Assembly: GCA_949126835.1 (NCBI GenBank)
Contig: CASBPS010000147.1
Coordinates: forward strand, 227,501 to 291,500
DNA: 64,000 bases
DNA from: Anisus vortex
Taxonomy: Eukaryota > Mollusca > Gastropoda > Planorbidae
Direction of reading: 5' to 3'
Shown here: positions 21,286-34,899 of the stretch, piece by piece
Numbering within the stretch: the first letter of the stretch is position 1
Layout: every line of letters begins with the position of its first letter
Program-made: the position numbers and the translations under genes
Notes under the pieces: model-generated
The model's database searches: none
What the model saw: only the letters and a program-made list of their open reading frames with translations
What the model was told of the DNA's origin: nothing

Positions 21286-24176
21286 CAGATTTGTGGTTTT
21301 GGCTTCTCCAGAAAATGTACAACGACTTGAAAAGCAGATTTCTGGTTTTGGCTCCTTTTCTGGCCGTACAAAAGCAGATTTGTGGTTTTGGCTTTTCCAC
21401 AATCCGTACAACGTCTTGAATAGCAGATTTCTGGTTTTGGCTCCTTTTCTGGCCGTACAAAAGCAGATTTGTGGTTTTGGCTTTTCCACAATCCGTACAA
21501 CGACTTGAATAGCAGATTTCTAGTTTTGGCTTCTTTTCTGGCCGTACAAGGACTTAAAACGCAGATTTGTTGTTTTGGCTTCTCCACAAATTGTACAACG
21601 ACTTGACTAACAGATTTGTGGTAATGGTGCTTTTGTTCTGGCCTTACAACGACTTGAATAGCAGATTTGTGGTTTTGGCTTCTCTTTTCGCCGTAATACA
21701 GCAGATTTGTGGTTTTGGCTTCTCTACTGGCCGTACAAAAGCAGATTTGTGGTTTTGGCTTCCCCAGAAACCGTACAACGACTTGAAAAGCAGATTTCTG
21801 GTTTTGGCTCCTTTTCTGGCCGTACAAAAGCAGATTTGTGGTTTTGGCTTTTCCACAATCCGTACAACTTCTTGAATAGCAGATTTCTTGTTTTGGCTTC
21901 TTTTCTGACCGTAAAACAGATGATTTGTGGTTTTGGCTTCTCCAAAAACCATACAACGACTTGAATAGCAGATTTGTCGTTTTGGCTTCTCTACTGGCCG
22001 TACAAAAGTAGATTTGTGGTTTTGGCTTCTCCAGAAACCGTACACCGAATTGAAAAGCAAATTTCTGGTTTTGGCTCCTTTTCTGGCCGTACAAAAGCAG
22101 ATTTGTGGTTTTGGCTTTTCCACAATCCGTACAACGTCTTGAATAGCAGATTTCTGGTTTTGGCTCCTTTTCTGGCCGTACAAAAGCAGATTTGTGGTTT
22201 TGGCTTTTCCACAATCCGTACAACGACTTGAATAGCAGATTTCTAGTTTTGGCTTCTTTTCTGGCCGTACAAGGACTTAAAACGCAGATTTGTTGTTTTG
22301 GCTTCTCCACAAATTGTACAACGACTTGACTAACAGATTTGTGGTAATGGTGCTTCTGTTCTGGCCTTACAACGACTTGAATAGCAGATTTGTGGATTTG
22401 GCTTCTCTTTTCGCCTTAATACAGCAGATTTGTGGTTTTGGCTTCTCTACTGGACGTACAAAGGCAGATTTGTGGTTTTGGCTTCTCCAGAAACCATACG
22501 ACTTGAAAAGCAGATTTCTGGTTTTGGCTCCTTTTCTGGCTGTACAAAAGCAGATTTGTGGTTTTGGCTTTTCCACAATCCGTACAACGTCTTGAATAGC
22601 AGATTTCTTGTTTTGGCTTCTTTTCTGACCGTAAAACAGCAGATTTGTGGTTTTGGCTTCTCCAAAAACCATACAACGACTTGAATAGCAGATTTGTGGT
22701 TTTGGCTTCTCTACTGGCCGTACAAAAGTAGATTTGTGGTTTTGGCTTCTCCAGAAACCGTACACCGAATTGAAAAGCAGATTTCTGGTTTTGGCTCCTT
22801 TTCTGGCCGTACAAAAGCAGATTTGTGGTTTTGGCTTTTCCACAATCCGTACAACGTCTTGAATAGCAGATTTCTGGTTTTGGTTCCTTTTCTGGCCGTA
22901 CAAAAGCAGATTTGTGGTTTTAGCTTTTCCACAATCCGTACAACGACTTGAATAGCAGATTTCTAGTTTTGGCTTCTTTTCTGGCCGTACAAGGACTTAA
23001 AACGCAGATTTGTTGTTTTGGCTTCTCCACAAATTGTACAACGACTTGACTAGCAGATTTGTGGTAATGGTGCTTCTGTTCTGGCCTTACAACGACTTGA
23101 ATAGCAGAATTGTGGTTTTGGCTTCTCTTTTCGCCTTAAAACAGCAGATTTGTGGTTTTGGCTTCTCTACTGGACGTACAAAGGCAGATTTGTGGTTTTG
23201 GCTTCTCCAGAAATAGTACAACGACTTGAAAAGCAGATTTCTGGTTTTGGCTCCTTTTCTGGCCGTACAAAAGCAGAATTGTGGTTTTAGCTTTTCCACA
23301 ATCCGTACAACGACTTGAATAGCAGATTTCTAGTTTTGGCTTCTTTACTGGCCGTACAAGGACTTAAAAAGCAGATTTGCTGTTTTGGCTTCTCTTTTCG
23401 CCGTAATACAGCAGATTTGTGGTTTTGGCTTCTCTACTGGCCGTACAAAAGCAGATTTGTAATTTTGGCTTCTCCAGAAACCGTACAACGACTTAAAAAG
23501 CAGATTTCTAGTTTTGGCTCCTTTTCTGGCCGTAAAACAGCAGATTTGTGGTTTTGGTTTTTCCAAAATCCGTACAACGACTTCAATAGCAGATTTCGAG
23601 TTTTGGCTTTTTTTCTGGCCGTACAAGGACTTAAAACGCAGATTTGTAGTTTTGGCTTCTCCACAAACCGTACAACGACTTGACTAGCAGATTTGTGGTA
23701 ATGGTGCTTCTGTTCTGGCCGTACAACGACTTGAATAGCAGATTTGTGGTTTTGGCTTCTCTTTTCTCCGTAATACAGCAGATTTGTGGTTTTGGCTTCT
23801 CTACTGGCCGTACAAAAGCAGATTTGTGGTTTTAGCTTTTCCACAATCCGTACAACGACTTGAATAGCAGATTTGTGGTAATGCTGCTTCTGTTCTGGCC
23901 GTACAACGACTTGAATAGCAGATTTGTGGTTTTGGCTTCTCTTTTCGCCGTAATACAGCAGATTTGTGGTTTTGGCTTCTCTAATGGCCGTACAAAAGCA
24001 GATTTGTGGTTTTGGCTTCTCCAGAAACCGTACAACGACTTGAATAGCAGATTTCTGGTTTTGGCTCCTTTTCTGGCCGTACAAAAGCAGATTTGTGGTT
24101 TTGGCTTTTCCACAATCCGTACAACGTTCTGAATAGCAGATTTCTTGTTTTGGCTTCTTTTCTGGCCGTAAAACAG
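21286..24176. repeat. 2,891-bp higher-order repeat, copy 2
   Basis: All landmarks of copy 1 return 2,891 bp later, including CCAGAAAATGTAC (near 21,309) and ACAGATGATTTG (near 21,916). I found no difference from copy 1 at the diagnostic sites compared inside the unit. Confidence 0.88.
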
Positions 24177-27067
24177 CAGATTTGTGGTTTTGGCTTCTCC
24201 AGAAAATGTACAACGACTTGAAAAGCAGATTTCTGGTTTTGGCTCCTTTTCTGGCCGTACAAAAGCAGATTTGTGGTTTTGGCTTTTCCACAATCCGTAC
24301 AACGTCTTGAATAGCAGATTTCTGGTTTTGGCTCCTTTTCTGGCCGTACAAAAGCAGATTTGTGGTTTTGGCTTTTCCACAATCCGTACAACGACTTGAA
24401 TAGCAGATTTCTAGTTTTGGCTTCTTTTCTGGCCGTACAAGGACTTAAAACGCAGATTTGTTGTTTTGGCTTCTCCACAAATTGTACAACGACTTGACTA
24501 ACAGATTTGTGGTAATGGTGCTTTTGTTCTGGCCTTACAACGACTTGAATAGCAGATTTGTGGTTTTGGCTTCTCTTTTCGCCGTAATACAGCAGATTTG
24601 TGGTTTTGGCTTCTCTACTGGCCGTACAAAAGCAGATTTGTGGTTTTGGCTTCCCCAGAAACCGTACAACGACTTGAAAAGCAGATTTCTGGTTTTGGCT
24701 CCTTTTCTGGCCGTACAAAAGCAGATTTGTGGTTTTGGCTTTTCCACAATCCGTACAACTTCTTGAATAGCAGATTTCTTGTTTTGGCTTCTTTTCTGAC
24801 CGTAAAACAGATGATTTGTGGTTTTGGCTTCTCCAAAAACCATACAACGACTTGAATAGCAGATTTGTCGTTTTGGCTTCTCTACTGGCCGTACAAAAGT
24901 AGATTTGTGGTTTTGGCTTCTCCAGAAACCGTACACCGAATTGAAAAGCAAATTTCTGGTTTTGGCTCCTTTTCTGGCCGTACAAAAGCAGATTTGTGGT
25001 TTTGGCTTTTCCACAATCCGTACAACGTCTTGAATAGCAGATTTCTGGTTTTGGCTCCTTTTCTGGCCGTACAAAAGCAGATTTGTGGTTTTGGCTTTTC
25101 CACAATCCGTACAACGACTTGAATAGCAGATTTCTAGTTTTGGCTTCTTTTCTGGCCGTACAAGGACTTAAAACGCAGATTTGTTGTTTTGGCTTCTCCA
25201 CAAATTGTACAACGACTTGACTAACAGATTTGTGGTAATGGTGCTTCTGTTCTGGCCTTACAACGACTTGAATAGCAGATTTGTGGATTTGGCTTCTCTT
25301 TTCGCCTTAATACAGCAGATTTGTGGTTTTGGCTTCTCTACTGGACGTACAAAGGCAGATTTGTGGTTTTGGCTTCTCCAGAAACCATACGACTTGAAAA
25401 GCAGATTTCTGGTTTTGGCTCCTTTTCTGGCTGTACAAAAGCAGATTTGTGGTTTTGGCTTTTCCACAATCCGTACAACGTCTTGAATAGCAAATTTCTT
25501 GTTTTGGCTTCTTTTCTGACCGTAAAACAGCAGATTTGTGGTTTTGGCTTCTCCAAAAACCATACAACGACTTGAATAGCAGATTTGTGGTTTTGGCTTC
25601 TCTACTGGCCGTACAAAAGTAGATTTGTGGTTTTGGCTTCTCCAGAAACCGTACACCGAATTGAAAAGCAGATTTCTGGTTTTGGCTCCTTTTCTGGCCG
25701 TACAAAAGCAGATTTGTGGTTTTGGCTTTTCCACAATCCGTACAACGTCTTGAATAGCAGATTTCTGGTTTTGGTTCCTTTTCTGGCCGTACAAAAGCAG
25801 ATTTGTGGTTTTAGCTTTTCCACAATCCGTACAACGACTTGAATAGCAGATTTCTAGTTTTGGCTTCTTTTCTGGCCGTACAAGGACTTAAAACGCAGAT
25901 TTGTTGTTTTGGCTTCTCCACAAATTGTACAACGACTTGACTAGCAGATTTGTGGTAATGGTGCTTCTGTTCTGGCCTTACAACGACTTGAATAGCAGAA
26001 TTGTGGTTTTGGCTTCTCTTTTCGCCTTAAAACAGCAGATTTGTGGTTTTGGCTTCTCTACTGGACGTACAAAGGCAGATTTGTGGTTTTGGCTTCTCCA
26101 GAAATAGTACAACGACTTGAAAAGCAGATTTCTGGTTTTGGCTCCTTTTCTGGCCGTACAAAAGCAGAATTGTGGTTTTAGCTTTTCCACAATCCGTACA
26201 ACGACTTGAATAGCAGATTTCTAGTTTTGGCTTCTTTACTGGCCGTACAAGGACTTAAAAAGCAGATTTGCTGTTTTGGCTTCTCTTTTCGCCGTAATAC
26301 AGCAGATTTGTGGTTTTGGCTTCTCTACTGGCCGTACAAAAGCAGATTTGTAATTTTGGCTTCTCCAGAAACCGTACAACGACTTAAAAAGCAGATTTCT
26401 AGTTTTGGCTCCTTTTCTGGCCGTAAAACAGCAGATTTGTGGTTTTGGTTTTTCCAAAATCCGTACAACGACTTCAATAGCAGATTTCGAGTTTTGGCTT
26501 TTTTTCTGGCCGTACAAGGACTTAAAACGCAGATTTGTAGTTTTGGCTTCTCCACAAACCGTACAACGACTTGACTAGCAGATTTGTGGTAATGGTGCTT
26601 CTGTTCTGGCCGTACAACGACTTGAATAGCAGATTTGTGGTTTTGGCTTCTCTTTTCTCCGTAATACAGCAGATTTGTGGTTTTGGCTTCTCTACTGGCC
26701 GTACAAAAGCAGATTTGTGGTTTTAGCTTTTCCACAATCCGTACAACGACTTGAATAGCAGATTTGTGGTAATGCTGCTTCTGTTCTGGCCGTACAACGA
26801 CTTGAATAGCAGATTTGTGGTTTTGGCTTCTCTTTTCGCCGTAATACAGCAGATTTGTGGTTTTGGCTTCTCTAATGGCCGTACAAAAGCAGATTTGTGG
26901 TTTTGGCTTCTCCAGAAACCGTACAACGACTTGAATAGCAGATTTCTGGTTTTGGCTCCTTTTCTGGCCGTACAAAAGCAGATTTGTGGTTTTGGCTTTT
27001 CCACAATCCGTACAACGTTCTGAATAGCAGATTTCTTGTTTTGGCTTCTTTTCTGGCCGTAAAACAG
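24177..27067. repeat. 2,891-bp higher-order repeat, copy 3
   Basis: Third copy, with one visible private change: TAGCAAATTTCTTG near 25,490 where copies 1 and 2 read TAGCAGATTTCTTG. It ends where the expected CCAGAAAATGTAC unit is replaced by CCAGAAACCGTAC (about 27,090), after which linker sequence resumes. Confidence 0.88.
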
Positions 27068-30000
27068 CAGATTTGTGGTTTTGGCTTCTCCAGAAACCGT
27101 ACAACGACTTGAAAAGCAGATTTCTGGTTTTGGCTCTTTTTCTGGCCGTACAAAAGCAGATTTGTGGTTTTGGTTTTTCCACAATCCGTAAAACGACTTG
27201 AATAGCAGATTTCTAGTTTTAGCTTCTTTTCTGGCCGTACATGGACTTAAAACGCAGATTTGTTGTTTTGGCTTCTCCACAAACCGTACAACGACTTGAC
27301 TAGCAGATTTGTGGTAATGGTGCTTCTGTTCTGGCCGTACAACGACTTGAATAGCAGATTTGTGGTTTTGGCTTCTCTTTTCGCCGTAATACAGCAGATT
27401 TGTGGTTTTGGCTTCTCTACTGGCCGTACAAAAGCAGATTTGTGGTTTTGGCTTCTCCAGAAACCGTACAACGACTTGAAAAGCAGATTTCTGGTTTTGG
27501 CTCCTTTTCTGGCCGTACAAAAGCAGATTTGTGGTTTTGGCTTTTCCACAATCCGTACAACGTCTTGAATAGCAGATTTCTTGTATTGGCTTCTTTTCTG
27601 GCCGTAAAACAGCAGATTTGTGGTTTTGGCTTCTCCAGAAACTGTACAACGACTTAAAAAGCAGATTTCTGGTTTTGGCTCCTTTTCTGGCCGTACAAAA
27701 GCAGATTTGTGGTTTTGGTTTTTCCACAATCCGTAAAACGACTTGAATAGCAGATTTCTAGTTTTGGCTTCTTTTCTGGCGTAAAACAGCAGATTTGTGG
27801 TTTTGGCTTCTCCAGAAACCGTACAACGACTTGAAAAGCAGATTTCTGGTTTTGGCTCCTTTTCTGGCCGTACAAAAGCAGATTTGTGGTTTTGGCTTTT
27901 CCACAGTCCGTACAACGACTTGAATAGCAGATTTCTTTTTTTGGCTCCTTTTCTGGCCGTACAACGACTTGAAAAAAAGATTTGTTTTTTTAGCTTCTCT
28001 TTTGGCCGTAACACAGCAGATTTATGGTTTTGGCTTCTCTTTTGGCCGTAAAACAGCAGATTTATGGTTTTGGCTCTCTCCACAAACCGTACAACGACTT
28101 GAATAGCAGATTTCTAGTTTTGGCTTCTTTTTTGGCCGTAACACAGCAGATTTATGGTTTTGGCTTCTCTTTTGGCCGTAACACAGCAGATTTATGGTTT
28201 TGGCTCTCTCCACAAACCGTACAACGACATGAATAGCAGATTTCTAGTTTTGGCTTCTTTTCTGGCCGTACAAGGACTTAAAAAGCAGATTTGTTGTTTT
28301 GGCTTCTCCACAAACCGTACAACGACTTGACTAGCAGATTTGTGGTAATGGTGCTTCTGTTCTGGCAGTACAACGACTTGAATAGAAGATTTGTGGTTTT
28401 GGCTTCTCTTTTCGCCGTAATACAGCAGATTTGTGGTTTTGGCTTCTCTACTGGCCGTACAAAAGCAGATTTGTGGTTTTGGCTTCTCCAGACACCGTAC
28501 AACGACTTGAAAAGCAGATTTCTGGTTTTGGCTCCTTTTCTGGCCGTACAAAAGCAGATTTGTGGTTTTAGCTTTTCCACAATCCGTACAACGACTAGAA
28601 TAGCAGATTTCTTGTTTTGGCTTCTTTTCTGGCCGTAAAACAGCAGATTTATGGTTTTGGCTCTCTCCACAAACCGTACAACGACTTGAATAGCAGATTT
28701 CTAGTTTTGGCTTCTTTACTGGCCGTACAAGGACTTAAAAAGCAGATTTGCTGTTTTGGCTTCTCCACAAACCGTACAACGACTTGACTTACAGATTTGT
28801 GGTAATGCTGCTTCTGTTCTGGCCGTACAACGACTTGAATAGCAGATTTGTGGTTTTGGCTTCTCTTTTCGCCGTAATACAGCAGATTTGTGGTTTTGGC
28901 TTCTCTACTGGCCGTACAAAAGCAGATTTGTGGTTTTGGCTTCTCCAGAAACCGTACAACGACTTGAAAAGCAGATTTCTGATTTTGGCTCCTTTTCTGG
29001 CCGTACAAAAGCAGATTTGTGGTTTTGGCTTTTCCACAATCCGTACAACGTCTTGAATAGCAGATTTCTGGTTTTGGCTCCTTTTCTGGCCGTACAAAAG
29101 CAGATTTGTGGTTTTGGCTTTTCCACAATCCGTACAACGACTTGAATAGCAGATTTCTAGTTTTGGCTTCTTTTCTGGCCGTACAAGGACTTAAAACGCA
29201 GATTTGTTGTTTTGGCTTCTCCACAAATTGTACAACGACTTGACTAACAGATTTGTGGTAATGGTGCTTCTGTTCTGGCCTTACAACGACTTGAATAGCA
29301 GATTTGTGGTTTTGGCTTCTCTTTTCGCCGTAATACAGCAGATTTGTGGTTTTGGCTTCTCTACTGGCCGTACAAAAGCAGATTTGTGGTTTTGGCTTCC
29401 CCAGAAACCGTACAACGACTTGAAAAGCAGATTTCTGGTTTTGGCTCCTTTTCTGGCCGTACAAAAGCAGATTTGTGGTTTTGGCTTTTCCACAATCCGT
29501 ACAACTTCTTGAATAGCAGATTTCTTGTTTTGGCTTCTTTTCTGACCGTAAAACAGATGATTTGTGGTTTTGGCTTCTCCAAAAACCATACAACGACTTG
29601 AATAGCAGATTTGTCGTTTTGGCTTCTCTACTGGCCGTACAAAAGTAGATTTGTGGTTTTGGCTTCTCCAGAAACCGTACACCGAATTGAAAAGCAGATT
29701 TCTGGTTTTGGCTCCTTTTCTGGCCGTACAAAAGCAGATTTGTGGTTTTGGCTTTTCCACAATCCGTACAACGTCTTGAATAGCAGATTTCTGGTTTTGG
29801 TTCCTTTTCTGGCCGTACAAAAGCAGATTTGTGGTTTTAGCTTTTCCACAATCCGTACAACGACTTGAATAGCAGATTTCTAGTTTTGGCTTCTTTTCTG
29901 GCCGTACAAGGACTTAAAACGCAGATTTGTTGTTTTGGCTTCTCCACAAATTGTACAACGACTTGACTAGTAGATTTGTGGTAATGGTGCTTCTGTTCTG

Positions 30001-30520
30001 GCCTTACAACGACTTGAATAGCAGATTTGTGGTTTTGGCTTCTCTACTGGACGTACAAAGGCAGATTTGTGGTTTTGGCTTCTCCAGAAATCGTACAACG
30101 ACTTGAAAAGCAGATTTGTGGTTTTGGCTTCTCTTTTCGCCTTAAAACAGCAGATTTGTGGTTTTGGCTTCTCTACTGGACGTACAAAGGCAGATTTGTG
30201 GTTTTGGCTTCTCCAGAAATCGTACAACGACTTGAAAAGCAGATTTCTGGTTTTGGCTCCTTTTCTGGCCGTACAAAAGCAGATTTGTGGTTTTAGCTTT
30301 TCCACAATCCGTACAACGACTTGAATAGCAGATTTCTAGTTTTGGCTTCTTTACTGGCCGTACAAGGACTTAAAAAGCAGATTTGCTGTTTTGGCTTCTC
30401 CACAAACCGTACAACGACTTGACTAGCAGATTTGTGGTAATGGCTGCTTCTGTTCTGGCCGTACAACGACTTGAATAGCAGATTTGTGGTTTTGGCTTCT
30501 CTTTTCGCCGTAATACAGCA
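27068..30520. repeat. Linker block 2 (copy of linker 1, then new module order)
   Basis: 27,068-28,920 repeats 16,500-18,352 at offset 10,568, including the A7/T7 unit at 27,972, but without the doubled TCTCTACTGG unit. From 28,923 it continues through CTGATTTTGGC (near 28,980), CTTCCCCAG (near 29,396) and a section at 29,967-30,305 in which a TCTCTACTGGACGTACAAAGG / GAAATCGTAC pair occurs twice in close succession. It closes with a 52-bp TAATGGCTG unit near 30,437. The closing part returns at 57.85 and 60.89 kb. Confidence 0.82.
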
Positions 30521-32420
30521 GATTTCTAGTTTTGGCTTCTTTACTGGCCGTACAAGGACTTAAAAAGCAGATTTGCTGTTTTGGCTTCTCTTTTCGCCGT
30601 AATACAGCAGATTTGTGGTTTTGGCTTCTCTACTGGCCGTACAAAAGCAGATTTGTAATTTTGGCTTCTCCAGAAACCGTACAACGACTTAAAAAGCAGA
30701 TTTCTAGTTTTGGCTCCTTTTCTGGCCGTACAAAAGCAGATTTGTGGTTTTGGCTTTTCCACAATCCGTACAACGTCTTGAATAGCAGATTTCTTGTTTT
30801 GGCTTCTTTTCTGGCCGTAAAACAGCAGATTTGTGGTTTTGGTTTTTCCAAAATCCGTACAACGACTTCAATAGCAGATTTCGAGTTTTGGCTTTTTTTC
30901 ATGCCGTACAAGGACTTAAAACGCAGATTTGTAGTTTTGGCTTCTCCACAAACCGTACAACGACTTGACTAGCAGATTTGTGGTAATGGTGCTTCTGTTC
31001 TGGCCGTACAACGACTTGAATAGCAGATTTGTGGTTTTGGCTTCTCTTTTCTCCGTAATACAGCAGATTTGTGGTTTTGGCTTCTCTACTGGCCGTACAA
31101 AAGCAGATTTGTGGTTTTAGCTTTTCCACAATCCGTACAACGACTTGAATAGCAGATTTGTGGTAATGCTGCTTCTGTTCTGGCCGTACAACGACTTGAA
31201 TAGCAGATTTGTGGTTTTGGCTTCTCTTTTCGCCGTAATACAGCAGATTTGTGGTTTTGGCTTCTCTAATGGCCGTACAAAAGCAGATTTGTGGTTTTGG
31301 CTTCTCCAGAAACCGTACAACGACTTGAAAAGCAGATTTCTGGTTTTGGCTCCTTTTCTGGCCGTACAAAAGCAGATTTGTGGTTTTGGCTTTTCCACAA
31401 TCCGTACAACGTCTTGAATAGCAGATTTCTGGTTTTGGCTCCTTTTCTGGCCGTACAAAAGCAGATTTGTGGTTTTGGCTTTTCCACAATCCGTACAACG
31501 ACTTGAATAGCAGATTTCTAGTTTTGGCTTCTTTTCTGGCCGTACAAGGACTTAAAACGCAGATTTGTTGTTTTGGCTTCTCCACAAATTGTACAACGAC
31601 TTGACTAACAGATTTGTGGTAATGGTGCTTCTGTTCTGGCCTTACAACGACTTGAATAGCAGATTTGTGGATTTGGCTTCTCTTTTCGCCTTAATACAGC
31701 AGATTTGTGGTTTTGGCTTCTCTACTGGACGTACAAAGGCAGATTTGTGGTTTTGGCTTCTCCAGAAACCATACGACTTGAAAAGCAGATTTCTGGTTTT
31801 GGCTCCTTTTCTGGCTGTACAAAAGCAGATTTGTGGTTTTGGCTTTTCCACAATCCGTACAACGTCTTGAATAGCAGATTTCTTGTTTTGGCTTCTTTTC
31901 TGACCGTAAAACAGCAGATTTGTGGTTTTGGCTTCTCCAAAAACCATACAACGACTTGAATAGCAGATTTGTGGTTTTGGCTTCTCTACTGGCCGTACAA
32001 AAGTAGATTTGTGGTTTTGGCTTCTCCAGAAACCGTACACCGAATTGAAAAGCAGATTTCTGGTTTTGGCTCCTTTTCTGGCCGTACAAAAGCAGATTTG
32101 TGGTTTTGGCTTTTCCACAATCCGTACAACGTCTTGAATAGCAGATTTCTGGTTTTGGTTCCTTTTCTGGCCGTACAAAAGCAGATTTGTGGTTTTAGCT
32201 TTTCCACAATCCGTACAACGACTTGAATAGCAGATTTCTAGTTTTGGCTTCTTTTCTGGCCGTACAAGGACTTAAAACGCAGATTTGTTGTTTTGGCTTC
32301 TCCACAAATTGTACAACGACTTGACTAGCAGATTTGTGGTAATGGTGCTTCTGTTCTGGCCTTACAACGACTTGAATAGCAGATTTGTGGTTTTGGCTTC
32401 TCTTTTCGCCGTAATACAGC
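30521..32420. repeat. About 1.9-kb tandem duplication, left member
   Basis: Starts at an unusual seam where GTAATACAGCAG is followed by ATTTCTAG (30,511-30,530), a combination not found in the regular modules. The same seam recurs at 32,411-32,430, 1,901 bp later. From 30,899 onward the offset is 1,723, because the right member lacks 178 bp. Content matches the right half of the 5,069-bp unit, including the TTTCATGCC unit near 30,898. Confidence 0.82.
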
Positions 32421-34899
32421 AGATTTCTAGTTTTGGCTTCTTTACTGGCCGTACAAGGACTTAAAAAGCAGATTTGCTGTTTTGGCTTCTCTTTTCGCCG
32501 TAATACAGCAGATTTGTGGTTTTGGCTTCTCTACTGGCCGTACAAAAGCAGATTTGTAATTTTGGCTTCTCCAGAAACCGTACAACGACTTCAATAGCAG
32601 ATTTCGAGTTTTGGCTTTTTTTCATGCCGTACAAGGACTTAAAACGCAGATTTGTAGTTTTGGCTTCTCCACAAACCGTACAACGACTTGACTAGCAGAT
32701 TTGTGGTAATGGTGCTTCTGTTCTGGCCGTACAACGACTTGAATAGCAGATTTGTGGTTTTGGCTTCTCTTTTCTCCGTAATACAGCAGATTTGTGGTTT
32801 TGGCTTCTCTACTGGCCGTACAAAAGCAGATTTGTGGTTTTAGCTTTTCCACAATCCGTACAACGACTTGAATAGCAGATTTGTGGTAATGCTGCTTCTG
32901 TTCTGGCCGAACAACGACTTGAATAGCAGATTTGTGGTTTTGGCTTCTCTTTTCGCCGTAATACAGCAGATTTGTGGTTTTGGCTTCTCTAATGGCCGTA
33001 CAAAAGCAGATTTGTGGTTTTGGCTTCTCCAGAAACCGTACAACGACTTGAAAAGCAGATTTCTGGTTTTGGCTCCTTTTCTGGCCGTACAAAAGCAGAT
33101 TTGTGGTTTTGGCTTTTCCACAATCCGTACAACGTCTTGAATAGCAGATTTCTGGTTTTGGCTCCTTTTCTGGCCGTACAAAAGCAGATTTGTGGTTTTG
33201 GCTTTTCCACAATCCGTACAACGACTTGAATAGCAGATTTCTAGTTTTGGCTTCTTTTCTGGCCGTACAAGGACTTAAAACGCAGATTTGTTGTTTTGGC
33301 TTCTCCACAAATTGTACAACGACTTGACTAACAGATTTGTGGTAATGGTGCTTCTGTTCTGGCCTTACAACGACTTGAATAGCAGATTTGTGGATTTGGC
33401 TTCTCTTTTCGCCTTAATACAGCAGATTTGTGGTTTTGGCTTCTCTACTGGACGTACAAAGGCAGATTTGTGGTTTTGGCTTCTCCAGAAACCATACGAC
33501 TTGAAAAGCAGATTTCTGGTTTTGGCTCCTTTTCTGGCTGTACAAAAGCAGATTTGTGGTTTTGGCTTTTCCACAATCCGTACAACGTCTTGAATAGCAG
33601 ATTTCTTGTTTTGGCTTCTTTTCTGACCGTAAAACAGCAGATTTGTGGTTTTGGCTTCTCCAAAAACCATACAACGACTTGAATAGCAGATTTGTGGTTT
33701 TGGCTTCTCTACTGGCCGTACAAAAGTAGATTTGTGGTTTTGGCTTCTCCAGAAACCGTACACCGAATTGAAAAGCAGATTTCTGGTTTTGGCTCCTTTT
33801 CTGGCCGTACAAAAGCAGATTTGTGGTTTTGGCTTTTCCACAATCCGTACAACGTCTTGAATAGCAGATTTCTGGTTTTGGTTCCTTTTCTGGCCGTACA
33901 AAAGCAGATTTGTGGTTTTAGCTTTTCCACAATCCGTACAACGACTTGAATAGCAGATTTCTAGTTTTGGCTTCTTTTCTGGCCGTACAAGGACTTAAAA
34001 CGCAGATTTGTTGTTTTGGCTTCTCCACAAATTGTACAACGACTTGACTAGCAGATTTGTGGTAATGGTGCTTCTGTTCTGGCCTTACAACGACTTGAAT
34101 AGCAGATTTGTGGTTTTGGCTTCTCTTTTCGCCTTAAAACAGCAGATTTGTGGTTTTGGCTTCTCTACTGGACGTACAAAGGCAGATTTGTGGTTTTGGC
34201 TTCTCCAGAAATCGTACAACGACTTGAAAAGCAGATTTCTGGTTTTGGCTCCTTTTCTGGCCGTACAAAAGCAGATTTGTGGTTTTAGCTTTTCCACAAT
34301 CCGTACAACGACTTGAATAGCAGATTTCTAGTTTTGGCTTCTTTACTGGCCGTACAAGGACTTAAAAAGCAGATTTGCTGTTTTGGCTTCTCTTTTCGCC
34401 GTAATACAGCAGATTTGTGGTTTTGGCTTCTCTACTGGCCGTACAAAAGCAGATTTGTAATTTTGGCTTCTCCAGAAACCGTACAACGACTTAAAAAGCA
34501 GATTTCTAGTTTTGGCTCCTTTTCTGGCCGTACAAAAGCAGATTTGTGGTTTTGGCTTTTCCACAATCCGTACAACGTCTTGAATAGCAGATTTCTTGTT
34601 TTGGCTTCTTTTCTGGCCGTAAAACAGCAGATTTGTGGTTTTGGTTTTTCCAAAATCCGTACAACGACTTCAATAGCAGATTTCGAGTTTTGGCTTTTTT
34701 TCTGGCCGTACAAGGACTTAAAACGCAGATTTGTAGTTTTGGCTTCTCCACAAACCGTACAACGACTTGACTAGCAGATTTGTGGTAATGGTGCTTCTGT
34801 TCTGGCCGTACAACGACTTGAATAGCAGATTTGTGGTTTTGGCTTCTCTTTTCTCCGTAATACAGCAGATTTGTGGTTTTGGCTTCTCTACTGGCCGTA
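32421..34899. repeat. Right member of the 1.7-1.9-kb duplication, then continuation
   Basis: Repeats 30,521 onward but loses 178 bp (two dimers) at about 32,580, where CCAGAAACCGTACAACG runs straight into ACTTCAATAGC. A private change near 32,910 reads GGCCGAACAAC. From about 32,583 the sequence matches 13,861 onward at offset 18,722 and continues to do so to about 36,630, so this member also begins the longest duplicated tract in the window. Confidence 0.82.

Noticed and set aside
21090..22310. Long minus-strand open reading frames (up to 406 codons) as genes
   Set aside because: They are made wholly of satellite monomers, overlap other open frames, vary in length with each indel, and show no recognisable domain, signal or start context. 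They follow from a stop-poor repeat with unit lengths of remainder 1 modulo 3.
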